Shown one piece after another: positions 11,336-22,339 of a stretch of DNA of 64,000 bases. Source of the DNA: Labia minor. Its lineage: Eukaryota; Arthropoda; Insecta; Dermaptera; Spongiphoridae. The first letter of the stretch is position 1. Each line of letters begins with the position of its first letter. The stretch spans positions 9,071,488 through 9,135,487 of the forward strand of contig OY720350.1 in assembly GCA_963082975.1 (NCBI GenBank), given 5' to 3'. Both the position numbers and the translations under genes were made by a program. Under the pieces are notes generated by a model. The model was not told where the DNA came from. It saw only the letters and a list, made by a program, of their open reading frames with translations, and did not search any database.

Positions 11336-11840
11336 CTTCCCTTCCCACATTATCCACCCACCGTGTCCTTGGTCTTCCAAGTGGACGTTTCCCACTCAGT
11401 CTCCCCACCAATATATTTTTTGCCGGCACGTGTCCTGCCCACTTCTCGAATTTATAATTCTAACTATATCTGGAGATGCATAGAGGTCGTGCAATTCTTC
11501 GTTATGCAATCTTCGCCATTCCCCGGTGACCTCATCTTTCTTTGGCCCATAAATGCTTCGCAGAATCCTATTCTCAATTACTCTAAATCTACTCTCGTCA
11601 CCTAAGGTCATAGACCATGCCTCACACCCATATAAAACAACTGGTAAAATAATCGTTTTATATATTTTAATTTTTATCTCCTTTGATATTAATTTTGACG
11701 CGATAAGCCCCTTTATTGCGTTTCCCGATTGTAACCTCACTTTAAACTCATCTCTAATATTATTATCTTTCGTTATCACAGAACCTAAGTATTTAAATTT
11801 TTCTACAATTTCAAATTCTATATTCTTGTATGTTAATTTT
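11336..11840 (-). pseudogene. Non-LTR retrotransposon, reverse transcriptase C-terminal fragment
   Basis: Read on the minus strand from about 11840, the frame gives FEIVEKFKYLGSVITKD. The segment KTIILPVVLYGCEAWSMTL and then RILRSIYGPKKDEVTGEWRR follow within 11779-11396. These are the thumb and C-terminal strips of LINE reverse transcriptases of the kind common in arthropods, perhaps RTE-like. A stop ends the frame at 11396. In another frame the typical tail GKRPLGRPRTRWVDNV continues to about 11340, so one frameshift separates them. The endonuclease and most of the reverse transcriptase are absent, as expected of a rearranged or truncated copy. Confidence 0.85.
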
Positions 11841-12600
11841 TTTTTTAAATAAAATCATTATTATTCTCTTGAATGAAATTCTGAAAATACCAATCACGCT
11901 CGAACTAAGAAATTGGTTAGGATTTTACAAGAAATTAATAATTTTTTTTTTATCTCTTGGTTTTTCTAGATTTAAAACGGAAACCAATTAATATTTTTAA
12001 AATTGTTTAGTGAACACACGCAAACATATCCCATATATATATATATATAGTATATTTGGTATAATCAATTAATTAAGGAGCACATCTAGCAGAACGGACA
12101 AAGAAAGAATTTTAATGAAACAATCCTTTTTTTATTTTTTATTGATCGTGTAAATAAGAAATGAAAAGTAGGAGGCATAACTAAAAAAGATTCCATGACT
12201 TTTAATAGCAAACCTTCTTCTTCTTTCGTTTCCTCGAACAATTTTATTATCTTTTTGATATTAATATTAATTTTTCGTAATAATAAATTTTCCCTTCGCA
12301 ACAACAACAGTTGCACAAATCTTAGCAAGACTGGTTGGAGCTTAATAAATTGAAAGTAAAAGAATAAAAAAAATAAAAAAAAAGGCGAACGAGTTGATTA
12401 TCTGATTTCCTTTTATAAAATACGATTGCTCATAAAAACATATATGATAATGTCTTAATATAAAATTCTATTTTTCAAGCAGGGGCAATTTTATTTTTGA
12501 TTTATGATTTCCTATAACATCATCATCATCATCATCATCATCATCTTTCTATATTTTATTGGAAATTTATAGTTCTAGTTTCGCGATTGTTATTACCTGT
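11841..12600. other. AT-rich spacer
   Basis: AT-rich. It contains a CAT repeat at about 12520-12545. An 80-codon minus-strand frame at 12086-12328 has a chance-like composition. No supported gene. Confidence 0.45.
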
Positions 12601-12990
12601 CAAATTCTCTCGATTGCTACCTGTCGAAATTTCTACCGGGTGTTTGTTCTCTTCTCTTTTTCTACAAGCCCTTTTTTTCCTTTTGAACGTCCCTCAGGCT
12701 ATTAACCGACATCCTTAATTAAATTGGCCACTAATAATATAACGATAGCAGAAGAGCATCTTTTCTAATTGCGCACAGTGCGCACAATATGGCTCCAATG
12801 TGTTTTCGTTGTGGCTTTTATTACGGGGACGGGTGTCTGCCTTTACCCCCACTCTACTCACACCCTTATCATAATAACTACCAACGTAGAGTAAATGAAC
12901 TAATTTTAAAAGTGGAAACCGGGGTGCTTCCGCGTGGTATTCTTAGAGCAAGCGAGATGTACAAATTAGTGCCTATTTTATGATAGAACA
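12600..12990. promoter_or_regulatory. Putative conserved non-coding island
   Basis: Balanced composition with homeodomain-type words (ccttaattaaattggccac near 12711) and the near-palindrome GCGCACAGTGCGCAC at 12771-12785. A 64-codon frame at 12789 shows no known domain. A regulatory role is inferred. Confidence 0.25.
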
Positions 12991-13114
12991 CAAACTCAAT
13001 GAGTTTTTCTTTTCTTTTTTTTTTTTTGTTCTTTTATTATTTAACAATAAAAGTTCAAATATTCAAAATGAATAAGAAAAAAGATGAATGGGTTTATTAT
13101 AATTCAAATATAAA

Positions 13115-13680
13115 AAAGCTGGAGTGTCTCCACTCGACTATCTCGCAAATTTGAATTGGATTAAATAACATAATATATTATATTTAAATTAAATTTAATT
13201 AATTATAAATTAATAATTAAAATTAATAAATAATATTTATTAAACGAGCGCATGTTTGGCCAACTCTTTGTTGATGGTTGGGACCACGTCACGTGTTGGC
13301 GCCTGATTTGGAATGTGTTAAAAAATTAATTCTGGTATTTTCAGCAATTCAATCAAGCTGAAATTCTATATATAGCAGTTTTATACAATTTTTTAATCAT
13401 ATGAAAAATTATCAAACATATATCTTTATTTTTACGGGCACTTTAGGGGAAAAACAAATCAAAACGTTGTAGGTAATGACCATTTTCCGTTTGAGCTACA
13501 TTTCTCAAAAGTTGATAGAAAACTACGAATTTTGAATAATTCCCATATACCAAATTTCATTATTCTAGCTCGAACCGTTTTTTCTTAATCTTGTCTACAC
13601 ACACATACAGACATTTTTCTCAACCTTAGTGAAAATAATTCAGGAACCTTCCAAACGTATAAAAAATCGAAATCTCGACA
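13115..13680 (-). mobile_element. Family A repeat, copy 2 (inverted composite)
   Basis: Matches A copy 1 on the minus strand. The 3' hairpin is at 13119-13132, followed inward by the CGACTATCTCGC repeat, the TA-rich tract and the conserved middle. The 5' subterminal block is deleted at about 13680. There it continues straight into the passenger segment that also precedes copy 1. Confidence 0.75.
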
Positions 13681-14081
13681 AAAAATATGAAAATAACAGA
13701 GCCTATTAATTATATTCCATTAAGTCACAAATAATTGTTAATAAGACTTTCAATAGCCAATTTTTCTTATATTTATTTATTTTTATATTATAATATAAAA
13801 CTGATTTAATTAATTAAATTAATTTTATAAAAGTGTATAATAAATAAATAAAAAATAAAGTTATAAATTACATTTTCTTTATTCTCTTTCATTAACTTAA
13901 TTAAAATATTAATTTAAATACATTCGAAGAATACGAAAAATATTATATTTTTTATCATAAATAAAAAAAATGAATAGAAGAAGATATATTCATTATCTTT
14001 TTTTATGTTCTCTTCTTTGTTTTTAACACTTTACAAATGATTACGATGCGTAGTGATATTTTGTTAGACATTGAAGTAATT
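13681..14081 (-). repeat. Passenger segment, copy 2
   Basis: Reverse-oriented copy of 834-1261, flanked here on both sides by family A sequence. It is AT-rich without a recognisable gene. Its presence between A pieces suggests it is cargo of a composite element. Confidence 0.7.
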
Positions 14082-14232
14082 ACACACACACACACATACA
14101 ACGAGAAAGAGAGAGACATTTTTCTCAACCTTAGTGAAAATGATTCAGAAACCTTCAAAACGTATAAAAACATCAAAATCTCGACATCGAAAATTTTCGT
14201 GATCACAATTTACTCTGGCGAGATTGTAAAAA
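14082..14232 (-). mobile_element. Family A 5' fragment
   Basis: On the minus strand this carries the A 5' end (CTCGCCAG-like words, GATCACGAAAATTTTCGATG) up to the GT microsatellite. There it is fused to the passenger segment. It completes an A5'-passenger-A arrangement spanning 13115-14232. Confidence 0.65.
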
Positions 14233-14236
14233 TCTC

Positions 14237-14790
14237 ATCGAATACTTTAATGTTTAATTTGAAATTTTGAAAAAACAAAAACAAAAACTTATTAAGAAAT
14301 GATTAAATTTCTTGAATTTAATTAAATTTTTATTTTATTATTTATAATATTTTTATATTATATTTTATTTCAGATTATAAGAATGAATTAATTTAGTTTA
14401 TTCTATCATTATACACACATTTCAGTTTTTATTTCATCATTCTTTTTTCTCTTCTATAAATTTTATTAATAAATTATTATTTTATTCAAAATATTTATGA
14501 AATCCTACCTGAGATGAAAAGTTTCTAAAGAACAAATGTAATAACTGAAATGCCAATTAAGCAAATACTATTATTATTATCAATCAACTTGAAAATTCAC
14601 CTAAATAAAATTATTCTTATTAAAGTTTATATTTTTAACTATAATTTTAATTTACATAATAATTTATTTGTCTACAAAATTTAAAAATAATAGTAATAAT
14701 AATAATTATTATTATTAATTAAAAATGAATAAAAAGAGCAGTAGTAATACATGAGTTTAATTTATACGATCATAAATGTCCACTCATTAA
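14237..14790 (+). repeat. 0.5 kb AT-rich repeat unit, copy 1
   Basis: Recurs twice in tandem at 39021-40060 in the same orientation. Shared landmarks are catcgaatactttaatgttt, cctgagatgaaaagtttct and gaataaaaagagcagtagt. It is non-coding and does not match any of the other families here. Confidence 0.75.
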
Positions 14791-16197
14791 TAGTAAAAAA
14801 CAACTAATATAAATTAGAAAAAAAAAATAATTAAACAAGATAAAATAAAATAAATGAAAACTAGACAAAATATTGAATGTATATATATATATATATATAT
14901 ATCTATGATTTTTTTTTTACATTTTTTTTCTATTGAATTCTTTACTTTGAAAATGTATTTATGACTGACAAACTACATTCAAATTTAATATACTCATATA
15001 CCTATATAGATATATCAATTTCTCTCCTCTAGCAAGAATATCGTTACTCTTAATTCTTGGTTTCTATTTAATCATTTACCCGAGACTATTATTTTATAAA
15101 ATTATATTTATTTCTCTGAATTATTTATTTATGATTTGTATATTTTAGTGTATATAATTTTTTATTAATTTTTTCTCTTATTAACTTTTAATACTACTAT
15201 TTTATAATTTCATATGGCAATCAAGTTACTTTACTTTCTCATTGAATAAACATGAATGAATTGAAATATTGAATCTTGACACATTTCATCTCAATCTAAT
15301 TTATATTAAATATATTTTATACCAACAACCAAAGTAGAAAATTTGGAAAATTACCCCCAATAGTTGCATATTATAAAGAAAAAAAAAATTTTTTTAGATT
15401 GATTTGTTCTAATAATTATTTTTTTTTTTTTAATTTTTTATTAAGCAAAATTTTACATATTATTTAGAAATACAAATATAAAAATTTAATAAAATATAAA
15501 GTAAGTATATTAAAATTAATTTTATTTCTAAATAAAAAATAATCGTGACTTATTCTATAAACCGGTCAGGCACCAGAATATCCAAAAGAAAATATTTTAA
15601 AAAAATCGAGAAATTTGGTTGCTGCGGCTAAATAGATAATGTAAACCAGACATAGATAGATAAAAATAAATAGTAGAATAGAATGAAATAATTAATTAAT
15701 ATTTTGTTTATCTAAATTATTAAACCAATAATATACATAACCGTATTAATGAACAATTAGTTTTCTAGAAAATTTTAGTTCATTTATTTTTTATTCGTAA
15801 TATAGTAGATCATTTCAACCTGACTTTATTAGAATATTATTTAAACCTTATTTTATTGTTTATATGTATTTATAGAAATGTACTTCAAATAAGATTCAGT
15901 TCAATTTATTTTCCAGCCACTTGATAGATAAAGAACAAATATTTATTTAATCATTATAGCTATATTTAATTTTGCTCAAAATTTAATTTGAAAAAAGAAC
16001 AATCATTCTCTATTTTTGAATTTTGTTTTATCTACATAATGTAACATAATTTTAAAAAAATAATATATTACAATTTCACTTGGAAAAATAATTAAATAAT
16101 TTCATTTTAATGTCATTAAAATTATTATTAATTTTATTTTGAAAGACCGAATAATTGTAAGAATATTAAAATTAAGAGAGAACAACATATTTTATTA
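14791..16197. other. AT-rich spacer
   Basis: AT-rich with a TA run near 14879-14902. No gene or repeat family was recognised. Confidence 0.5.
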
Positions 16198-16205
16198 TAT
16201 TATAT

Positions 16206-16460
16206 CAGTGATTCTCAACCAGTGTGCTGTGGCACTTTAGTTTTTTTTTCTAAATTTTTTCAATTTGGTCCTAAAAAATAGGTAAAACGTTTTTGGGACT
16301 AGCCTCTTAAACATTTTCGACTTTTTAAATTTTTTCAATATGGTTCTAAAAAAAAAAATAAACCGAACACTTTTTAATAAGGTAAACTTTTACACTTATC
16401 TTTTTCTTTGTGTCCCGTTAAAAGTGTGCCGCGGTAAAAAAAAAAGGTTGAGAATCACTG
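16206..16460. mobile_element. hAT-type MITE
   Basis: Bounded by inverted CAGTGATTCTCAACC termini, the widespread Charlie-like hAT end. It is flanked by 8-bp direct repeats (tattatat and tattacat, seven of eight matching), the target size of hAT transposases. There is no coding content. A related derivative lies at 55523. Confidence 0.85.
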
Positions 16461-16468
16461 TATTACAT

Positions 16469-16855
16469 TGAACTCGATTATATAATGTATTATACTATTT
16501 TTTCACTTCTTAAATAATAGTAAAATTTATAAAAAGCTTTCACATTATAACATAACATGTTGTGTGTGACATATTATTATTTTAGTGACATGAATACAGG
16601 TAAATTTCCAAAGATTAAACAAAATCAGTGGATAATCATTAATAGGTACAACAACATCAACACTGCAAAAGACACCATTTAATTTTTATCTATTGAAAAA
16701 TATTATTCAATATTATATTGTTATTTTCTTGTTTTAAATTTAGATTAAATTTATTAAAATAATTCTATATAAATAAATATATTCACATATGACCATTATA
16801 CATGTGAATTAAATTCATTGATAAAACAATTTATATGGTTGGATAAACTATTTTT
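16469..16855. other. AT-rich spacer
   Basis: AT-rich, with no recognised feature. Confidence 0.5.
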
Positions 16856-17130
16856 AAACGAACCCATTTAGTCAAGTCAATATTCTCCAGTTTTGCCTCA
16901 ATTGTGGTTTTATAGAAGGTGAGAGAGCGAGGGAGGTGGAATAGAATGTTCTTGACTGAACATTGAAATCCATTCCATTCCTGTTCCAGATGACGGCTCG
17001 CTGACTCTAAAATTCATTCCCTCAAAAACATTGACCATTAAACGCAGATGTGCACGCACCCCTCCTGGCTTCACCATCTCCGATGAGAGATCCCCTTGTC
17101 TCTTCTCTATCTGTTTCACTTTATATTTCA
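16856..17130. promoter_or_regulatory. Putative conserved non-coding island
   Basis: Balanced composition, including adjacent CATTCC words (ccattccattcc near 16972), the core recognised by TEAD/Scalloped factors. A minus-strand frame of 73 codons at 16910-17131 has no known domain. A regulatory role is inferred. Confidence 0.25.
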
Positions 17131-17600
17131 AAAGTACTTCAAATTAATAAAACAAAATAGCCCCCTCTCCTTCTTTTTACTCTCTCTACTATATATATAT
17201 ATATTTTAGGTAAAAATTCAATGTAGGTACTTATTTAAAATTATAAAAAAAGGTGTAATATATCATTAGAACAGATTATTTTTTTTTTTGCTCTCTTTTG
17301 AATTAAATAATATCTCTAATAAATTATATCCACCATAACTTATCTTAAAAAAAGTAATATTTCTAAAATTATTTTATCAATAAATAATCCATACATGTTT
17401 TTTAATTATTTTGAACAATTAATCTTGTTATTATGAATAATAAAATGATAATAGGATTCCATCTTTAGATAAGACAAACAAAAAAGTAATTTATAACCAT
17501 TAAATCACAAATAATTAGATGAATATTCATTTAATTTTTAATAACAAATAAAATTAAGTACATATTTTAATGATTTTAAATTTTTTTTTTTCATAATTTA
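17131..17600. other. AT-rich spacer
   Basis: AT-rich with homopolymer runs. Nothing was recognised. Confidence 0.5.
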
Positions 17601-17629
17601 AATTTCAACAATAAGTGAATTTAGATGGT

Positions 17630-18432
17630 GCTCGTTATCAGTTGGAAGGCCGTAAGACCGCTTCTGTAGCGCCATCTTTTCCTTCTAACAGCTGACACAC
17701 AATCACCTAAGTTTCATACACCGGCATATTTTTCTATAACCTCAAACATGTCAGGTTTTGTATGTACGGATTATGGTTTGCGGACAGCATTGATTTTCTG
17801 CTATCATTTAAAGAAAATTGCTGCAGAATCGCATAGAATGCTTGTCGAAGCATTTGCTGAAAATGCTCTTGGCAAAACTCAATGCTTTGAGTGGTTTAAA
17901 AAATTTTCATGTGAGAAACCACCAAAAAAAGGGTATAATATATTATGATCTACTAAAACCTGGCTAAATCGTTAACACTGATCGCCGCCAACAACAAGTG
18001 ATCGATTTGAATCGAGCAATATGTGAAAAACGGCGGGAATATGCAAAAAGGCAACTTAAAGTTATTTTACTTCAAGATAATGCCCCCTCACACACAGCAA
18101 AACGGGTCACGGATACGATCGAGACGTTCCATTGGGAATTACTAGCTCATGCAGCTTATTCTCCAGACTTGGCTCCGTCTGATTACCATCTATTCGCATT
18201 ATTTGGACATGGACTCGCCGAACAATACTTCGATTCGTATGATAATATACGAAATGGATCGAGAACTGATTCGTTAAAAAGGAAGATTTATTTTTTGATG
18301 TGGCATTCTAACCTGCCGAAGTGCTGGTATAAATTCCAATGGAGATTATTTGGAATAAAATATTTTTTATAATTTTCAAATAACAAACGTGCAATTTTTA
18401 CAAAAAATTCCGATTTCATACTTCTAGTCCTG
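17630..18432 (+). mobile_element. Internally deleted mariner
   Basis: Carries both ends of a mariner transposase gene with the middle missing. The right terminus on the minus strand reads CAGGACTAGAAGTATGAAAT at 18432-18413, a mariner-type end followed by TA. The left end is not certain. A partly matching stretch lies at 17704-17735, and the GC-richer leader from about 17630 may belong to the element. Confidence 0.75.
17748..18371 (+). pseudogene. Mariner transposase, both ends, core deleted
   Basis: The start at 17748 reads MSGFVCTDYGLRTALIFCYH and then AAESHRMLVEAFAEN, the first helix-turn-helix of mariner transposases. At PPKKG (about 17930) it jumps to the region YYDLLKPG that normally lies over 100 residues further on. 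An in-frame stop follows before NTDR. From 17998 the frame runs through LLQDNAPSHTAK (second catalytic aspartate) and YSPDLAPSDYHLF (third). It then degrades before the usual C-terminus. The first catalytic aspartate (normally in a TGDE motif) is in the deleted part. Confidence 0.85.
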
Positions 18433-19050
18433 GTATATGTATATTTAATACGATGTTGCACAAGTTGAACTTTTTACCAAATATGTTAATAGTCATGTCA
18501 CAAACTAAACATATTTTTCCCTTTTTTTCATCTTTCTTTCTTAATTTAACATTTATTTATTAAGTATTATATATTATTATTATTATTATTATTATATTAA
18601 TATTATTTTTTTTTTTTTGATTGAATGCTTTGGAAAGTCATTTGAAGAGATATGTTTACAAAAACATTTTCTTATAGAATATGGAACAATAACAAAGTCT
18701 ATCAACATCTATCCACATCATATCACAAAATAGAACGTTTTTTAGTTTTATTTTTTTTTTTAAAGCCAATAGAGATAAAAAATTATATTTCAAATTTTTA
18801 TAGTTAAGTTTTCAATAAATCTATTGATTAAAAATATTATTTTATTTTCTAAAAAAAAGTTTTTCTTTTGATTAAATCCGAAACAACCAAAAAAAAAAAC
18901 AAAAATAATAAGAACAAATTTTTTCCGCACAATGACAGAGTCGCAACTATTGACAGTTGAAAGTATTTTGTTCATCAGTTCTATTAACGTTATGTGTTTT
19001 TTTTGGGTCTTTTATTTTTGTTATATTATCAAAATGTGTCATGGAAAGTG
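18433..19050. other. AT-rich spacer
   Basis: AT-rich with an ATT repeat near 18570-18600 and A/T homopolymers. Short minus-strand frames have chance composition. Confidence 0.5.
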
Positions 19051-19054
19051 AGAC

Positions 19055-19570
19055 TAAACCGACATGAGAGAGAGAAAAAGAAAGAAAGAAAAAAAAAATA
19101 ATATTGAGACAGCAGCAGTCGTCCACCGCCAAAAGTTATTTTGTGCCAATAGCTATCCTTTGTATTTTGGGGTTAGAGAAAATAACTTTGCAGCCTCGCT
19201 CTTTTGGATGAGTTCACGTTGTCGATTGTCACTTTCCCACAAAAACAAAAGGCAGTCAGTTTTAAAAGGAAAAGATCGATCCAGTGTGTGTCTGGGTGGA
19301 TTTTTAGAGGGTGTATTAGTAATATCGAGGGAGGCGACATCTGCCAAGAAGCTTGGGTCCGTCTTGGTCGATTTTTAGGGGCAGCTTGCTATGATGATGA
19401 CACGTGCATCCCAAGGGAGGTGCTTAACTGTTTTCGGATAAGGGAACCACTTGACTTTTTGGGTTTCGCTTATGAATGCAAAGCTATTCTCTCTCATCCC
19501 CTCTCAACTGGAAACGAAACCACTCTGGGCAAAGCAATGAATAGAAATCTTCTCAATAATTGTTCATAAA
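19055..19570. other. Unassigned balanced-composition island
   Basis: One of the least AT-rich stretches of the window. Overlapping plus-strand frames (19064-19378 and 19204-19569) are open for 104 and 121 codons. Neither shows a domain I recognise, and they compete over the same bases. It could be an untranslated exon, a regulatory element or a diverged mobile fragment. I do not call a gene. Confidence 0.3.
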
Positions 19571-20171
19571 AACAATAAAAATAGAAAATTAATAAAATCA
19601 AAAAGACATTATCCCTTTCTTATATGAAAATCAAAAAAAAAAAAATCAAAATAATTAAGTAATTAATAACATATTATTATTGATTGATTGATTTTATTAT
19701 TCAATCAAAAGAACAATTCAAGTTTTTAATGAATGCAAAATATATTTTTTAGATTATCACATAATCTTTCATTATAATCATTCAAAATTATATTACAATA
19801 AAATATCAATAATAATAAATAATTGATATAGATAAGAATATACAAATATGAAACGTTTTTATAAAAAATTAAATTTTTATATAATATAAAAGTTAATTTA
19901 TAATATATACTTAATTTTCATTTAAATAAAATTTTATTCGTGAAGATTTGATTTATTTTTTTTTTAATATTAAAGAATTGTTAATTAATAAATTGTCGAA
20001 TTAACTAAGCTTTAAACCTACATCGCTACCTACATATATATACTTATTATTAAACCACCACATATTTATATAATTTATTTATTTAGTTAAATAAATCTAC
20101 AACGTTTCGACTGCTTATTCTGTAGTCATTATCAAGTAGCGTAAGCTTGCCCGGCTCAAGCAGAATGGATG
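19571..20171. other. AT-rich spacer
   Basis: AT-rich. The last part (20090-20150) contains caacgtttcgactgcttatt, which looks like the tail of another dispersed repeat, family undetermined. Confidence 0.45.
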
Positions 20172-20793
20172 TTTTTACCGACCGACAATAGTAAGGGAGG
20201 TATTGTTTTCACATCAAATTTCACAAGTGGAGATTTTTACATATCTCCAGGAATCATGCATTTTGTTAAAGGAAAAAAGTATTTTTAGCATGATGTCTGT
20301 CCGTCCGTCCGTATAGATGTGTACAGCTTGAACGGCTCAACTGATTTTGAGAGATTTGCTGTATTTACTTAATGCATCATTATGATGAATTGATCAACTT
20401 TTGGTGTATATCCGGAACCCGGAAGTGGGAGTATTAGCGATCGACGATAGGAAGGGAAGGGTTATTTTCACACCAAATGTCACATGAGGAGATTTTTTTA
20501 CATATCTCCACAAATCATGCACTTTGTATTGGTTTTATCCTCGGGAAAATCATCTTAATTGGTTTTTTCTTAATTTAAAATTATATGACGTCACTCAGGC
20601 CTTCATGACGTCACAGCCAGCTAAACTTATATATTATAAATAAAATAAAATTAAAAATATTTATGTTATATCCATATCTGTTTTTATTGCATTAATAGAT
20701 GCATTTAAATTATTTGAAATTGTTTCTGTAACTGGAATATAATTTATTTCAAACCGTCGACCGGTTCTGCGTCTGGCCACAGGTCAACTTATT
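20172..20793 (+). mobile_element. Family B Helentron-like repeat, 5' unit of composite 1
   Basis: Starts TTTTTACCGACCGAC, then gtaagggaggtattgttttc. A GTCC/TGTC microsatellite follows (20288-20305), then the middle with gcgatcgacgatagg, two TGACGTCA-type words, and the 3' subterminal repeat CGTCGACCGGT. A CTGGCCACAG hairpin and CAACTTATT close it. It is non-coding. Other copies are at 34442, 41045 and 48675, with several fragments. Confidence 0.8.
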
Positions 20794-22015
20794 GTATTTT
20801 AACATTGAAACATTTCTCCTGCTATATTTCTATTTTATATTCAAAAATAAATAATTTAAAATAACATAATTATTACTTGAAAAGGAAGGAAATCATTTAT
20901 TGTTTTTATTTATGAAGAAATAAGAAATTGAATAAGTTTCATGAATTGTAAAATTAATTTTTTATAAATTTAAAAATAATATCCGGGGTAGCGAGTAGAT
21001 TCTTTTCTATAAACCCAGTAGAAAGAATTCTATTTCAGGGATTGGCGTCCCTGCCCTCACGTGAGCTCATGATTTCTTCTAAATGCCTCTTCTACCTGGA
21101 GGAATCATGTCCTTTACCCGTTGACTCCTTTCAATCCTCTCTCTCCCCCCTCCCCTGATCATTCAAAAAATCAAATTTATTTGGATGAAGGAGAATACCT
21201 AGCATAGATTCATTAAAAAGAAAAAAAAATTTAAATCTTGTCTCTTATAGGAGACTCCATAGTCTCCTATATATATTTGAATTAATCCCCCTTAGGGGGA
21301 TTAATTCAAATATATCCAGATTACGTCAATTCTCCAACTAGCAAAATCCTCTATATTCACGAGTGAGACATGTCTTATGTGCCTCTGAGAGACCCACCTC
21401 TCCTACGCTTCATATTAGTAAAAAACTTGGAACTCATATTTATAGAACGATTTGAAGAATTAGGAAAAACCAATCTAATCAATGTTTTTCATTTTATTAA
21501 AATTTTTAACTAAATCTTGTAAATTGTGACCAAGACAAATCCATTGAGCATAATTTTAGCCAGATTCTAAATAAAATTGATTTTTCGTATCATTAAATGG
21601 AAATTTTTAATTAATTTTAATATCGGTTTATTTTTACAGTTGTACAAAAATCTTGCCTCATAACAATAGGTAAAACCTATACGAATCGATTCATTATGAA
21701 ACGTAGATTCATTTTCACTACTTTATATAATTTTACGGTGCTTCGTTGATTAAATATTAATTATTGAAGTTTGACAGATTGAAAACATTTGCCGCCATGT
21801 TGAACCCCCTCCGCCACCTCACCTCATCTCCCACCCAGCCGCCCTCCCTCCTGGCCAGCCTGCTTCGAGTGCATTTGGTTGATTCAGTTCCCATCACCTT
21901 TCCAGTGGAAGACGTTGATCGGCCTCACCACCGAAATCGTCCCTCAATCAAGAATTAATTGTAAATTTATTTATTCTTATTAATTTAAATGAAGTTTAAT
22001 AAATTTTAGAAAAGA
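20794..22015 (+). other. Cargo of composite B element, copy 1
   Basis: About 1.2 kb of sequence unrelated to B, lying between a complete B and a second B 3' end. It is repeated with few differences at 49048-50265. It includes balanced blocks (20990-21160, 21760-21950), two hairpins at 21246-21315, and a polypyrimidine-AG stretch near 21630-21641 resembling a splice acceptor. A 64-codon frame at 21764-21958 is not well kept in the other copy. It may be a captured genomic fragment, possibly exon-bearing. Its function is unknown. Confidence 0.6.
21246..21315. repeat. Twin hairpins in the cargo
   Basis: The first hairpin has 11-base arms around CCAT (TATAGGAGACT and its complement, 21246-21271). 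It is followed at once by a second with 21-base arms and a three-base loop (arms 21271-21291 and 21295-21315, CCCCC/GGGGG at the tip). Both are present in cargo copy 2 at 49500-49571. Confidence 0.85.
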
Positions 22016-22017
22016 TT

Positions 22018-22339
22018 CAAATTTCACATGAGATTTTTTACATATCTCCACGAATCATGCATTTTTTATTGGTTTTATCCTCGGGAAAAATCATCTTCAT
22101 TCGTTTTTTCTTAATTTTAAATTATATGACGTCACCCAGCCCTTCATGTCGTCACAGCCAGCTACTACTTATATATTATAAATAAAATAAAATAAAAAAT
22201 GTTTATGTTCTATCCATATCTGTTGTTTATTGCATTAATTGTAGATACATTTAAATTATTTGAAATTGTTTCCGTAGCTGGAAATTAATTTATTTCAAAC
22301 CGTCCGTCAGTTCTGTGCCTGGCCACAGGTCAACTTATT
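22018..22339 (+). mobile_element. Family B 3' part closing composite 1
   Basis: Begins inside B (caaatttcacatgagat) and runs to a normal B 3' end with CGTCCGTCAGT, the CTGGCCACAG hairpin and CAACTTATT. It makes 20172-22339 a B-cargo-B composite. Confidence 0.75.

Noticed and set aside
20090-20150. Penelope-like tail (caacgtttcgactgctt)
   Set aside because: Too short and no coding part nearby, so mentioned only in the spacer entry.
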